Positions 34,484 to 45,378 of a stretch of 64,000 nt of DNA are shown here, one piece after another (within the stretch, counting starts at the first letter, position 1; each line of letters starts with the position of its first letter). Below the pieces are notes generated by a model. The model did not search any database, had not been told where the DNA came from, and was given only the letters and a program-made list of their open reading frames with translations. This DNA comes from Bradyrhizobium niftali. GTDB taxonomy: Bacteria; Pseudomonadota; Alphaproteobacteria; Rhizobiales; Xanthobacteraceae. Where the stretch lies: NCBI RefSeq assembly GCF_004571025.1, contig NZ_SPQT01000035.1, positions 33,485-97,484 of the forward strand, in the 5' to 3' direction. The translations under genes were made by a program, and so were the position numbers.

Positions 34484-35896
34484 ATGGACATGGTGACTCC
34501 CGTGGAGCGTCCCGACCAATTGCTCGCCGCCTTGCGCGACAAGCTCGGCGGCGCCGCCGTGCTGATCGGCACTGATGTGCCGGCGCGGAATTTCAACGAC
34601 TGGAGCGCGAGCCTGCCGCAAACGCCGCGTGCGGTGATCCGTCCGCTCGATGCGCAGGGCGTTGCGGAAACGATTGCCACCTGCCGGCAGGCGGATCTGC
34701 CGTTCGTGCCGCAGGGCGGACTGACCGGGCTGTGCCGCGGCGCCTCGCCTGAAGCAGGCTGGGTCGCGATCTCGCTGGAGCGCATGACCGGCATCGAGGA
34801 GATCGATCGCGCGTCCGCGACGATGACGGTGAAGGCGGGCACGCCGCTGGAGACGATCCAGAAGGCCGCGGACGAGGCCGGCTTCTTCTTTCCGCTCGAC
34901 CTCGGCTCGCGCGGCTCCTGCGCGATCGGCGGCAATCTCTCCACCAATGCCGGCGGCAATCGCGTGATCCGCTACGGCATGACGCGCGAGCTGGTGCTCG
35001 GTCTCGAAGTGGTGCTGCCGGATGGCACCATCATCACCAATCTCAACAAGCTGATGAAGAACAATGCGGGCTACGACCTGAAGCATCTCTTCATCGGCTC
35101 GGAAGGCACGCTCGGCATCATCACCCGCGTGGTGCTAAAACTGTTCCCGAAGCCGCGCTCGACCATGGCCGCGCTGTGCGCCTTGAAGGACTATGCCGCG
35201 GTGATCGCATTGCTCGATGCCGCGCGCAGCGGGCTCGGCCCGCTGCTGTCGGCGTTCGAGGTGATGTGGCCGGATTACTGGGACGTGATCACGACGCGCG
35301 CCGGCGTGAAACCGCCGGTCGCCGCAGGCCACGGCCTCTACGTGCTGGTGGAGGCGCAGGGCACCGACGAGAGCCTGGATGCGCCGCGCTTCCAGGCCTG
35401 GCTCGAAGAGCTGATGGAGCGCGGGCTGCTGGCCGATGCCGCGGTGGCGCAATCGCTGGCGCAGACGCAAGCCTTCTGGCGGGTGCGCGACATCTGCGCC
35501 GAGTTCGGCCAGGTGCTGGGCCCGCACATCTCCTACGATATCGGCCTCGCCGTGGCGCGGATGGACGAGTTCGTCACGCGCTGCAAGGCCGCGCTCGCCG
35601 ACGGCATCAAGAGCTGCGAGAGCGTCTATTACGGCCATATCGGCGACGGCAATCTGCACCTCGTGTCCTGGGTCACGGGCCTCACGGTGGCGCAGCAGCC
35701 AAAGGAAGAGATGGACACGATCATCTACGGTCTCGTGCGCGAGATGGGCGGCAGCGTCTCCGCCGAGCACGGCATCGGCACGCTGAAGAAGCAGTGGCTG
35801 GGCCATGCCAGGAGCGAGGCCGAGATCGCGCTGATGCGGACGCTAAAGGCCGCGCTCGATCCCGATCATCTGCTCAATCCCGGCAAGGTGATCTGA
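34484..35896 (+). CDS. GlcD-like FAD-linked 2-hydroxyacid oxidase/dehydrogenase
   Basis: A 470-residue PCMH-type flavoprotein. The FAD-binding block FVPQGGLTGLCRGASPEAGW, GSCAIGGNLSTNAGGNRVIR and HLFIGSEGTLGIITRV, then the C-terminal YYGHIGDGNLHL and VSAEHGIGTLKK, match the D-lactate/D-2-hydroxyglutarate/glycolate oxidase family. Electrons probably pass to the quinone pool or an electron-transfer flavoprotein. GAGGAGG 7 nt upstream fixes the start at 34484. The gntR gene follows 7 bp after the stop, in one operon. Confidence 0.9.
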   Translation: MDMVTPVERPDQLLAALRDKLGGAAVLIGTDVPARNFNDWSASLPQTPRAVIRPLDAQGVAETIATCRQADLPFVPQGGLTGLCRGASPEAGWVAISLERMTGIEEIDRASATMTVKAGTPLETIQKAADEAGFFFPLDLGSRGSCAIGGNLSTNAGGNRVIRYGMTRELVLGLEVVLPDGTIITNLNKLMKNNAGYDLKHLFIGSEGTLGIITRVVLKLFPKPRSTMAALCALKDYAAVIALLDAARSGLGPLLSAFEVMWPDYWDVITTRAGVKPPVAAGHGLYVLVEAQGTDESLDAPRFQAWLEELMERGLLADAAVAQSLAQTQAFWRVRDICAEFGQVLGPHISYDIGLAVARMDEFVTRCKAALADGIKSCESVYYGHIGDGNLHLVSWVTGLTVAQQPKEEMDTIIYGLVREMGGSVSAEHGIGTLKKQWLGHARSEAEIALMRTLKAALDPDHLLNPGKVI

Positions 35897-35903
35897 GAGA
35901 GCA

Positions 35904-36584
35904 ATGCGATCACTCAAGCTCGATACGCCCAAATCGCTGTCGCAGCGGGTGATGCAGCGGCTGCGGCAGGCGATCATCGACGGCGAGTTCGCGCTCGGCG
36001 CCGCGATCTCCGAGGAGATGGTGGCGAATTCCTTCGGCGTCAGCCGGACGCCGGTGCGCGAGGCAATGGGCCAGTTGCAGGCGCAGGGGCTCGTGGTGAT
36101 CCGCCCGCAGGTCGGCAGTTTTGTCTTCACCCCGAGCGACGAGGACATCGCTGCGCTCTGCACCTTCAGGATCGCGCTCGAGCCCAAGGCCGCCGAACTC
36201 GCCTTCCGTCACGATCGCGACGGCGCCGTCGCGACGATGAGCGCCGCGATCGCGGCGATGGAGCCGGCGATTGCGGCACGCGACAACATCGCCTATGGCC
36301 GCGCCGATGCCGCTTTACACGAGGCGCTGTTCGCCCATTGCGGCAACCGCTACCTCGTCGAATCCTACCAGCTCGTCTCCGGCCGCGTCGCGGCGCTCCG
36401 CACCAACCTGACCTCGCCGATCGACGTGCGGACCCGCTCGTCCTTCGACGAGCACCGCAAGCTGCTGGATCTGTTCGCGCGCGGCGAGTTTGCGGCGTTC
36501 GAAGCGCTGATGACCACGCACATCACCAATTCGGGCGTGGTCTACGCCAAGGCCTTGAAAGTCGAGGCGCTGAAAGTGGATTGA
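35904..36584 (+). CDS. GntR-family regulator (FadR/FCD subfamily)
   Basis: A 226-residue regulator: N-terminal winged helix (SLSQRVMQRLRQAIIDGEFA, FGVSRTPVREAMGQLQAQGL) and an FCD effector domain with metal-ligand-like residues in RADAALHEALFAHCGNRYLV and SFDEHRKLLDLF. FCD proteins bind small organic acids. Coupled to the oxidase gene with a 7-bp gap, it probably controls the divergent pair through the dyad at 34401-34419. Confidence 0.92.
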   Translation: MRSLKLDTPKSLSQRVMQRLRQAIIDGEFALGAAISEEMVANSFGVSRTPVREAMGQLQAQGLVVIRPQVGSFVFTPSDEDIAALCTFRIALEPKAAELAFRHDRDGAVATMSAAIAAMEPAIAARDNIAYGRADAALHEALFAHCGNRYLVESYQLVSGRVAALRTNLTSPIDVRTRSSFDEHRKLLDLFARGEFAAFEALMTTHITNSGVVYAKALKVEALKVD

Positions 36585-36590
36585 GCGATT

Positions 36591-36755
36591 CTATCGCCCA
36601 TCCTCCGGACCCGGCCTGTCCAGGAAATCCAGCGCGGTGTTGATCTGCTCGAGCTGATGCTCGATCCTGTCGCGGTCCTCCACGGTTTGCGCCATCTCGA
36701 GTTCCTCTACGAGCTTCTGCTTCCGCGCCAGCAAGTTCTCTATGACCGTACTCAC
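36591..36755 (-). CDS. Small coiled-coil protein (54 aa)
   Basis: GTG 36755 with GGGGGA upstream starts a 54-residue acidic helical protein (VIENLLARKQKLVEELEMAQ, then DRDRIEHQLEQINTALDFLD). Heptad-like Leu/Ile spacing predicts a coiled coil. It has no TM segment or motif that I can name. The stop is only 6 bp from the convergent gntR stop. I regard it as real because of the ribosome-binding site and amphipathic pattern. Confidence 0.65.
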   Translation of the reverse strand: MSTVIENLLARKQKLVEELEMAQTVEDRDRIEHQLEQINTALDFLDRPGPEDGR

Positions 36756-37064
36756 AAGTCCCCCATCACCCCGAAGCGAGCAGCAAGGCAAAATCCGGTT
36801 GCGGGCACTGGCGCCGGGATGGTCCGAGGCGCGCGCGAGCAGAGCTCGCGCCGGTGCCTGGGTCAGAATGCTCGCGAAGGGCGGTTGGTTCCCGCAAATG
36901 AACCACAACGCTGAGCCGTCGGCCCGTATGTGGACCGTGCCACAGTCTGTAGCCCCGCGCGCGATTGGCGCTGCCGAATTGCGCGCCACGCGGGAACCGG
37001 AATCGGCGAAGACGGCCCATCGATCGGTTGTATTCGCGCCTCCGGAGTCCTATGCGTAGGCCCC
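36756..37064. other. Intergenic region before the YgiQ gene
   Basis: About 310 bp. The one clear structure is GCGCGAGC-AGA-GCTCGCGC (36833-36851), a perfect 8-bp hairpin of unknown role. I see no credible gene. Confidence 0.4.
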
Positions 37065-39086
<2,022 letters not shown>

Positions 39087-39197
39087 CGGCAGTCGGAATG
39101 CGATCAGGTTTCGGCCTGACGCTTGCGTGCCCCCAAAACAAAAATCTCGAAAACAACCCCATGCACAGTAGCCGGCGCTAGCGGGATCAATGGCTTA

Positions 39198-39223
39198 GGC
39201 GGGTTGTGAATCCGCCGCCTTTT
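39198..39223 (+). terminator. Rho-independent-like terminator after ygiQ gene
   Basis: GGCGGGTT (39198-39205) pairs with AATCCGCC (39209-39216), an 8-bp stem with one G-U pair and a 3-nt loop, followed by GCCTTTT. Confidence 0.55.
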
Positions 39224-39235
39224 GGCTTCCGGCGC

Positions 39236-40051
39236 TCAGTACTTGGCGACCACTGGTCCGGGCGTGAACTGGTAATTGAAGCCGGCACGCAGGACATGAT
39301 CGTGGAACTTGACCGTAGTCTCGTTGGCAGTCCCGCCGAAGGAGGTGGCCGACCCCAGATCGAGATAGAGGTATTCGAGTTTTGCTGACCAGTTGCGGTT
39401 GAATTTCTTTTCGATGCCGGCCCCTGCGGTCCAGCCCCAGCGAATCTGGCTCTCTGAGACGGTCGCACCGACAACCGTAACCGGCGCTCCGGCGGGAGCG
39501 TTGTTACCGTCGAAAAGTTGCCCGGTCAGCGTCGCCTGAGTTCCGAACTTGACCTCTCCGACCGCAAGACCACCGGTCGCATAGAGCAGCAGGCTGGGAT
39601 CGGCCAAAAGTCCGGCGCGACCGCGGAAGGTTGCAAACCACGGAAAATCAGTGCTGCTGTTGGCAGTGCCGGTAAGGCCAACCGAACCGATCCTGACCGC
39701 CGCCAGCGTGTCAATCGAACGGCCGCGCTCGCCGGTGCCTTGAATATCGGCCTCGACACCCAGGACCCATTTCGGATCGACCTGCCAGTTGTAGCCGATC
39801 TGACCGCCGCCAAGCCCCCCATCAACGTTCTGTCCGATGCTTACAGCAAGCGGGGTGGTCGGCAGGACCGTGGCGTTGGAGCGGCCCCAACTATAGCCGC
39901 CGTTCAACCCCGCATAAAACCCCGTCCAATTGTAGCCGGGATCGACCATCGGCGGCGCCTTGACGGTGGGCCTCGGCGCCAGGTCGGCAGCCATCGCGCC
40001 CGTTGCAAGCAGCGACACCGCCGCCGCCATTCCAATCATGATCCGATTCAC
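39236..40051 (-). CDS. Omp25/Omp31-type outer-membrane beta-barrel protein
   Basis: About 271 residues. A signal peptide (MIGMAAAVSLLATGAMA) is followed by ADLAPRPTVKAPPM and the family signature YNWTGFYAGLNGGYSWGRS. Repeated amphipathic strands and a C-terminal ALEYLYLDLG-like segment (here KLEYLYLDLGSATSFG) identify the small rhizobial/Brucella surface protein family. GTG 40051, with GAGGAG 6 nt upstream, is the best start. It begins 43 bp after the autotransporter stop, so the two surface proteins are probably cotranscribed. Confidence 0.88.
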   Translation of the reverse strand: MNRIMIGMAAAVSLLATGAMAADLAPRPTVKAPPMVDPGYNWTGFYAGLNGGYSWGRSNATVLPTTPLAVSIGQNVDGGLGGGQIGYNWQVDPKWVLGVEADIQGTGERGRSIDTLAAVRIGSVGLTGTANSSTDFPWFATFRGRAGLLADPSLLLYATGGLAVGEVKFGTQATLTGQLFDGNNAPAGAPVTVVGATVSESQIRWGWTAGAGIEKKFNRNWSAKLEYLYLDLGSATSFGGTANETTVKFHDHVLRAGFNYQFTPGPVVAKY

Positions 40052-40094
40052 CAAAAACTCCTCAACACGAACGCCTGAAAGCTGTTGGTGCACT

Positions 40095-43000
40095 TCACCA
40101 CTGATATCTGGCGATGCCTTTGCCGGCGTAGCTGCGGGTGACGTTGGAGAACTCACCCTCGAAAGTGCCGGACAGCGAGACGCCGTTCAGCCATTTCAGC
40201 TCCGCTGCGCCCGTAAGCAGCGCGGCATCGTGCGCGGATGCCGCGCCGTTCACCACGAAGCTCGCGCCCGGCAGGGTCTGGAAGGTGGCGGAGATCCCGC
40301 GATCCGGATTGACGTCGTGCGCCCAGGCCGCACGGCCGCGCAGCGTGAGGATCGCGGTCTCCAGCGCATAGGATCGATCGGTGCGCAGGCCGAGCTCGCC
40401 GCGCGCAGCGGTGACGTCCCTGCCGGCATAATTCAGCGCGAAGGTGTTGGCGCCGGAGATCGCCTGCTCGCCATAGCCCGGCAGGTACAAACTGGTGAAT
40501 TGCGCCGCCGCATACGGCGTGATCCCCATCCAGGGCGTGGCATAGCGATAACCGCCTTCGAGGCGTCCCGACAGCGCGTTGGCCTTGAACCGGGCACGCA
40601 GATGGTCGGCACCCGCGATGGTCACCGTGCGATCCGTCGTCACGTCCTGCCAGCCATAGGCGAGCGCACCGGCAACGTAGGCATTGCCCGTGGTGTGGCG
40701 CGCGTACACGCCGGCCTGGAACAGGTCGGAGCTTCCGCTGCCGAGCCCATTGGCGACACCAAAACTGGTGCCGCCGCCGCCGAGCGCAAAGCCGACCAGC
40801 GTGTTCGGCGATATCTGGTAATCGGCGCCCGCGGCCACGCCGGCGATGCGGCTGGTCGCGGTGTTCGAGCCGACCACCGCATTGCCGTCGGTGGTCTGCG
40901 AGCCGCCATAGCCGGCGGCCCACACGCTCCAGCGCTGCGTGAACGAGTCGCCGGCACCATGCGCCTGCCGGCCGATCGCCGCGTAGGCGTCGCGACCCGC
41001 GTTCGCGCGTGCGGCGGCGCCATCGTCGGCATATCGCGATGCGCCGCCCGCGGGCGCGGCCGGATCGTTGCGGTTGCCGAAGAACGGATCGAGCAGCGTG
41101 TTGAGGAACTGGCCCATGGCGTTGAAGGTGCCTTGCTGGGCGCCGGTGGCGACTTCGCCGGAGGCCTGCGTCAACCCGTTGAGAAGGTTCTGGCCCGTCG
41201 CGTTGAACAGCGTGTTGAAGCCGGTCGTCATCGAGCCGCCCGCGAGCAGCGCGTTGTCGATCCCTGCGGCGACATTCTTCTGGTTGATGTTGGCGAAGCC
41301 GGGCAGCGACGGCGACAGCAATCCCGGGTCGAGCGTCAGCAGCACGTTGTTGCCCGAGTAGGTGACCCGCGCGTTGCGAGCGTAGGCAGAATTGCTCATC
41401 GAGACCGAATCGAACGTCCCGGTCGTGTTCGCCGACGTGAGGATGGTGTAGGTCGTGGTTGCCGAGACGCGGCCGGTCAGATTCACCGCGACGGTGCCGG
41501 CGAGGTTCGCCGCGCCCACGACCACGGTCTTGCTGGTGGATGTGCCGGAAACCTGGACCATGTAGGTCGCGGCCGTGGTCAGCACCAGATTGCCTGCGAT
41601 GGTGAGCGTGCCGATCGAGTTTGTGTTGCCCGGCGCCAGCACGCCACCGCTGATCGTGGTGTCGCCGACCATGCCGATGCCGCCCAGCGTACCGCCGGCA
41701 TTTACGGTGGTGGTGGAGTTCGCGATCGAGCCGTTCACCGACAGCGTGCCGCCATCGACGGTGGTCGGCCCGGTATAGGTGTTGTTCCCGGTGAGGATCG
41801 TGGTGCCCGACAATTGGTTGACGGTGCCGCTGTTGCCGGGCCCACTGTCAACAATGTTCGCCGAGAACAGATAGCTCGCCGACGTATGATTGAAATTGAT
41901 CGCACCGGTGCCGGCGCCGAACTGGACCGCGGCTGTTGTCAATGTGCCAGGCGCCGCCGCCGCGGAGCCCGGCGCCGCGCCGATGTTGAGCGCGCCGTTC
42001 GAGCCGGCGTGATTGGCGATCAAGAACATGCCATTGGCGGAAACCGCGCCGCCATTGGCGATCGTCAACTTGCCAGTGCCTTGGTCACCGATCGAAAGAA
42101 ACAGCTGATTGGTCCAGGACGATCCCGCGCCGTCGATGGTGACGCTGCCGGTTGAGCCGCCGCTCGCTCCGATCATCGCTTGGAGGTTGATCAAGCTGCC
42201 ACCATGCGTGACCGCGACCGAGCCGGTGGTATTGAGGCCGACATAGAGGGCACTGACTCCCCATGACGACCCGGCGCCGTCGATCACGGCGGATCCGCTC
42301 CCGCCCGAACTCACGCCAATCCCACCAGTGCCGGTCGAGACCGCACCGCCGTTGGAGATCACCAGCGTTCCCGTGCCGGCGAACCCGAGCGCGAGCGTGT
42401 TGGCTGTGATCCAGTTCGACCCGGCGCCGTCAACGAGAACTGAACCGGTCGAGCCGGGCCCGAAACCCACAGCCGCGTTGCCGACGGCGACGGCACCGCC
42501 ATTGGTGATGTTGAGCGTACCGGTTCCGGCCGCACCGATGGCGAAGGTCGCGTTCGAGTTCAGGCCCAGGCCCGAGCCTGCTCCATCGACCAGAATAGTG
42601 CCTGTCGCGCCGGCACTGGCGCCGACATTGATGGCCCCGGTGCTCGTCACGATGCCGCCATTCGAAATCGTCAGGACGCCGGTGCCGCCCTCACCCAAGC
42701 TCAGCGTGCCGGTGGCCCAGGTCGATCCAGCGCCGTTCACAAGGACCGAGCCGCTCGAACCGCCGTAGTATCCGAGGAAAGCGCTCGTGCTGCTGACGGA
42801 GCCGCCATTGGAAACGGTCAGTTGGCCGGTACCGTCGACCCCGACAGTCAACGTTCCCGTAGCCAGCGCTGAGCCCACGCCGTCGATGGTGGCGGTGCCT
42901 TGCGCGCCGATTGCGGAGCCCATCTCGATGGTCGTCGCGCTCACTGAGCCGCCCTGCAACACCTGCAGGGTGCCGGTGGAGCCCAATCCGACCACGAGGC

Positions 43001-43754
43001 TTGCGCCGGCAGCCCAGCTCGATCCGATCCCCGTGACCGTCGCTGCACCCGTGTTGAGATTGCCGACGAGGCTGTTTCCAACCGTGGTGACGCTGGCACC
43101 ATTCGAAATCGCCAGGGTGCCGGACCCGAGGTCACCCACATACACATCGCCGGAATTGGTCCAGGTTGATCCCGCGCCAGTCACTGTGACGATGCCAGAG
43201 GCACTGGCGCCACCGCCGATCGACACGTTGACGTCGGTCACCGCACCGCCGCCCGAGATCCCGAGGCCGCCGGCGCCAAGACGGCCGATGCTGAGATTGG
43301 CCGTATTGTTCCAGGCTGAGCCGGCGCCGCTGACGGACACGCTGCCGTTGCTGCCTTGAAGATAGCCGATGTAGCCGTAGGCGTCGTTCAGGATGCCGCC
43401 GCTGCCGATGGTAAGGTTGCCTTGGCTTGCGGTACCCACGAATGTCTGCTGCGCGGCGGCCGTTGCGCCGTTGATGACGGTACTATTGGGCGAGGTCGTG
43501 TCGATCGTGACCGTGTCTGCCGCGTTCGGCACTGCGGATGTATTCCAATTGCCGGCAGTGAACCAATCGCCCGAGACTGTGCCGAGCCACACCGGCGAGG
43601 CCGCACGGGCCGGCGCCAGCGCCATACCCGTCAGCGCGGTCGAACCAATCAGCAACGCCATCAGCGTGGTCGCGCGGGGAGCAAAGCCTCCGCGAACAAC
43701 AGCCCGGTCCGTACCTGCCTCGGGATTGAATGAAAGACGTGAACCCTTCGGCAT
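40095..43754 (-). CDS. Type Va autotransporter with about nine passenger repeats
   Basis: A 1219-residue protein. A long signal region ends ALAPARA (about residue 51). Residues 140-580 contain about nine roughly 50-residue repeats, each with a G-[AIV]-G-S-x-[WL] element and GTGTLxISNGG. A PATR-like segment (NTYTGPTTVDGGTLSVNGSI) folds the passenger, and from about residue 960 a C-terminal barrel (VWAAGYGGSQTTDG ... GIARYQW) ends in the aromatic residue required for outer-membrane insertion. It is likely an adhesin or surface fibre; ligand unknown. GAGG lies 7 nt before ATG 43754. Confidence 0.92.
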   Translation of the reverse strand: MPKGSRLSFNPEAGTDRAVVRGGFAPRATTLMALLIGSTALTGMALAPARAASPVWLGTVSGDWFTAGNWNTSAVPNAADTVTIDTTSPNSTVINGATAAAQQTFVGTASQGNLTIGSGGILNDAYGYIGYLQGSNGSVSVSGAGSAWNNTANLSIGRLGAGGLGISGGGAVTDVNVSIGGGASASGIVTVTGAGSTWTNSGDVYVGDLGSGTLAISNGASVTTVGNSLVGNLNTGAATVTGIGSSWAAGASLVVGLGSTGTLQVLQGGSVSATTIEMGSAIGAQGTATIDGVGSALATGTLTVGVDGTGQLTVSNGGSVSSTSAFLGYYGGSSGSVLVNGAGSTWATGTLSLGEGGTGVLTISNGGIVTSTGAINVGASAGATGTILVDGAGSGLGLNSNATFAIGAAGTGTLNITNGGAVAVGNAAVGFGPGSTGSVLVDGAGSNWITANTLALGFAGTGTLVISNGGAVSTGTGGIGVSSGGSGSAVIDGAGSSWGVSALYVGLNTTGSVAVTHGGSLINLQAMIGASGGSTGSVTIDGAGSSWTNQLFLSIGDQGTGKLTIANGGAVSANGMFLIANHAGSNGALNIGAAPGSAAAAPGTLTTAAVQFGAGTGAINFNHTSASYLFSANIVDSGPGNSGTVNQLSGTTILTGNNTYTGPTTVDGGTLSVNGSIANSTTTVNAGGTLGGIGMVGDTTISGGVLAPGNTNSIGTLTIAGNLVLTTAATYMVQVSGTSTSKTVVVGAANLAGTVAVNLTGRVSATTTYTILTSANTTGTFDSVSMSNSAYARNARVTYSGNNVLLTLDPGLLSPSLPGFANINQKNVAAGIDNALLAGGSMTTGFNTLFNATGQNLLNGLTQASGEVATGAQQGTFNAMGQFLNTLLDPFFGNRNDPAAPAGGASRYADDGAAARANAGRDAYAAIGRQAHGAGDSFTQRWSVWAAGYGGSQTTDGNAVVGSNTATSRIAGVAAGADYQISPNTLVGFALGGGGTSFGVANGLGSGSSDLFQAGVYARHTTGNAYVAGALAYGWQDVTTDRTVTIAGADHLRARFKANALSGRLEGGYRYATPWMGITPYAAAQFTSLYLPGYGEQAISGANTFALNYAGRDVTAARGELGLRTDRSYALETAILTLRGRAAWAHDVNPDRGISATFQTLPGASFVVNGAASAHDAALLTGAAELKWLNGVSLSGTFEGEFSNVTRSYAGKGIARYQW
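42015..43367 (-). repeat. Degenerate ~150-bp coding repeats in autotransporter passenger
   Basis: Nine units of about 150 bp within the autotransporter gene, recognisable by encoded GAGSxW/GVGSxL at roughly residues 143, 193, 242, 292, 341, 391, 443, 492 and 542. Two units have Leu in place of Trp (GVGSAL, GAGSGL). Unit number could vary by recombination. Confidence 0.75.
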
Positions 43755-44185
43755 GCATGACCTCGTGCGAAACCATTATCGATCCCGATGCGAACACCGG
43801 TCAGGCGATCAGTCCCGGCTACATTGCGGGACTGAATCGCACTGAAACTGCGTCTGACATCAGTGAGGTATGCGGCGTTTTCTGTCTTGGAACGCAGCGC
43901 CAATCGCTTCACTCGCAGCGCTCTGCGAACGTGTCCGCGGCGCCTTGATGCACAACGGCCACGGGCGGAAACGCCGTCAAAATGGGCTTCCAGCTCAACC
44001 GCTGACCGAATCTGCCCGCGTGGCTCGCCGCCCGATAGCGACGCGGTCGAAGCGTAGAGACATCGGCTTCGCCACGATTGGACTCCAGCGCCAATCGTTT
44101 AGATTGGCGCGATATCCGCTGGCGCTGGCCTTTCGCTTCGGCAATCCCTGGGTATGGTGCGCTGTCGCAAGCGAAGGGAGTCATG
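43755..44185. other. Divergent intergenic region, autotransporter / first araC gene
   Basis: About 430 bp with no credible gene. It holds the left boundary of the tandem duplication (CTGTCTTGGAACG at 43882, repeated at 45180) and the dyad at 44089-44109. Confidence 0.5.
44089..44109. promoter_or_regulatory. Dyad upstream of first araC gene
   Basis: CGCCAATC-GTTTA-GATTGGCG is a perfect 8-bp inverted repeat, 77 bp before the araC start. The same element is retained before the second copy. Confidence 0.6.
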
Positions 44186-45151
44186 ATGGAACGGGCGGGC
44201 GCGCCGAATTTCTTCGTCAACCGTTACACGGGCCCGCCGCGTGGACGCGATTACGAGAGATGGCGCGAGGAACTGTACCGGTGCACGCTCCGGGTCGACG
44301 TCCAGCCCGGCGCCGGTGACAGCATCGACTGCGAATTGCAGGCCAGTCTGTTGGGGGGCGTCCTGTTAGGTACCTTTAGCGGAACGTCGGCTGAATTCTC
44401 GCGCACCCGGGACACACTGAAGGATGGCTACGACGGCATGTGCCTCGTCATCGCCACGTCCGGCCGCGTGCTCATATCTCACGAGGAACATTCGATCGAA
44501 CTGTCGGAATCGCAAATGTGTCTCGGCGACATGAGCGTGCTCTGTGGCACGCGCATGAGCAACCATAGCAAGATCAAGACCATTCGCATTCCGCGAACCC
44601 TGCTGCTGACGATCTGCCCGAAAGCCGAGGACCAGCTGGCGCTGGCTCTTCGCGGACAACCTCCCGTCAGAGAAGCGGTCGCACGCTACCACGCTCTCGC
44701 TGCCAATCTCGGTCCGCACACGGACGTGGTCGGCCAGCACCTGATGGCGCAACACATGGTCGATCTCATCGCCCTGTTGCTGGGCACGGACGCCGACCGC
44801 ACGGAACTGGCGAGCTACAGAGGGCATTCTGCCGCACGGCTCGACCTCATGCGCGCCGACGTCATCGCCAATCTGAGCCGCGGTGATCTGACGATCTATT
44901 CGGTCGCCCAGAAGGCCGGCGTCAGCCCACGCAACGCCCAACGGATTTTCGAACAGACCGGAACCACATTCACCGAATTCCTGCTCGAGCAGCGCCTGCT
45001 GCTGGTGCGCAAGCTGCTGCTCGATCCACTCAACCGATGGCGCAAGGTCTCCGACCTCGCCCATTCGGCGGGTTTCCCCGACGTGTCCTATTTCAACCGC
45101 GTGTTTCGACGGCGGTTCGGCGTCACACCGTCCGACATGCGCGCCGCCTGA
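44186..45151 (+). CDS. AraC-family regulator, copy A
   Basis: A 321-residue protein. The N-terminal cupin-like effector domain resembles the AraC_binding_2 type (ELSESQMCLGDMSVLCGTRM). The C-terminal double HTH has LTIYSVAQKAGVSPRNAQRI and the second helix in HSAGFPDVSYFNRVFRRRFG, then the terminal GVTPSDMR. ATG 44186 is chosen over 44183 because GGGAG lies 5 nt upstream and because it aligns with copy B. Gapless with copy B and about 84% identical by hand count; most differences are in the effector half. It probably regulates the neighbouring styAB-like genes or the divergent autotransporter. Confidence 0.9.
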   Translation: MERAGAPNFFVNRYTGPPRGRDYERWREELYRCTLRVDVQPGAGDSIDCELQASLLGGVLLGTFSGTSAEFSRTRDTLKDGYDGMCLVIATSGRVLISHEEHSIELSESQMCLGDMSVLCGTRMSNHSKIKTIRIPRTLLLTICPKAEDQLALALRGQPPVREAVARYHALAANLGPHTDVVGQHLMAQHMVDLIALLLGTDADRTELASYRGHSAARLDLMRADVIANLSRGDLTIYSVAQKAGVSPRNAQRIFEQTGTTFTEFLLEQRLLLVRKLLLDPLNRWRKVSDLAHSAGFPDVSYFNRVFRRRFGVTPSDMRAA

Positions 45152-45282
45152 GGGCGAGACTCATGTCTCACAGAATTCGCTGTCTTGGAACGGGGCGCCA
45201 TTCGCTTCACCTGCAGCGCCTTGGGAGCATCGCGGAGCATCGAAACACAGGGAATACCGGTTTCGCCACGATTGGGCTCCCA

Positions 45283-45303
45283 CGCCAATCGTCTAGGTTG
45301 GCG
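45283..45303. promoter_or_regulatory. Dyad upstream of second araC gene
   Basis: CGCCAATC-GTCTA-GGTTGGCG keeps the copy A dyad with one arm mismatch, 76 bp before the second araC start. Conservation of position and arms after duplication supports a binding site. Confidence 0.6.
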
Positions 45304-45378
45304 CGATATCTGCAGGCCCGGCCTTTCGCCCAGGAAATCTCCGGGTATGGTGAGCTGTCGCAATCGAACGGAGTCTTG

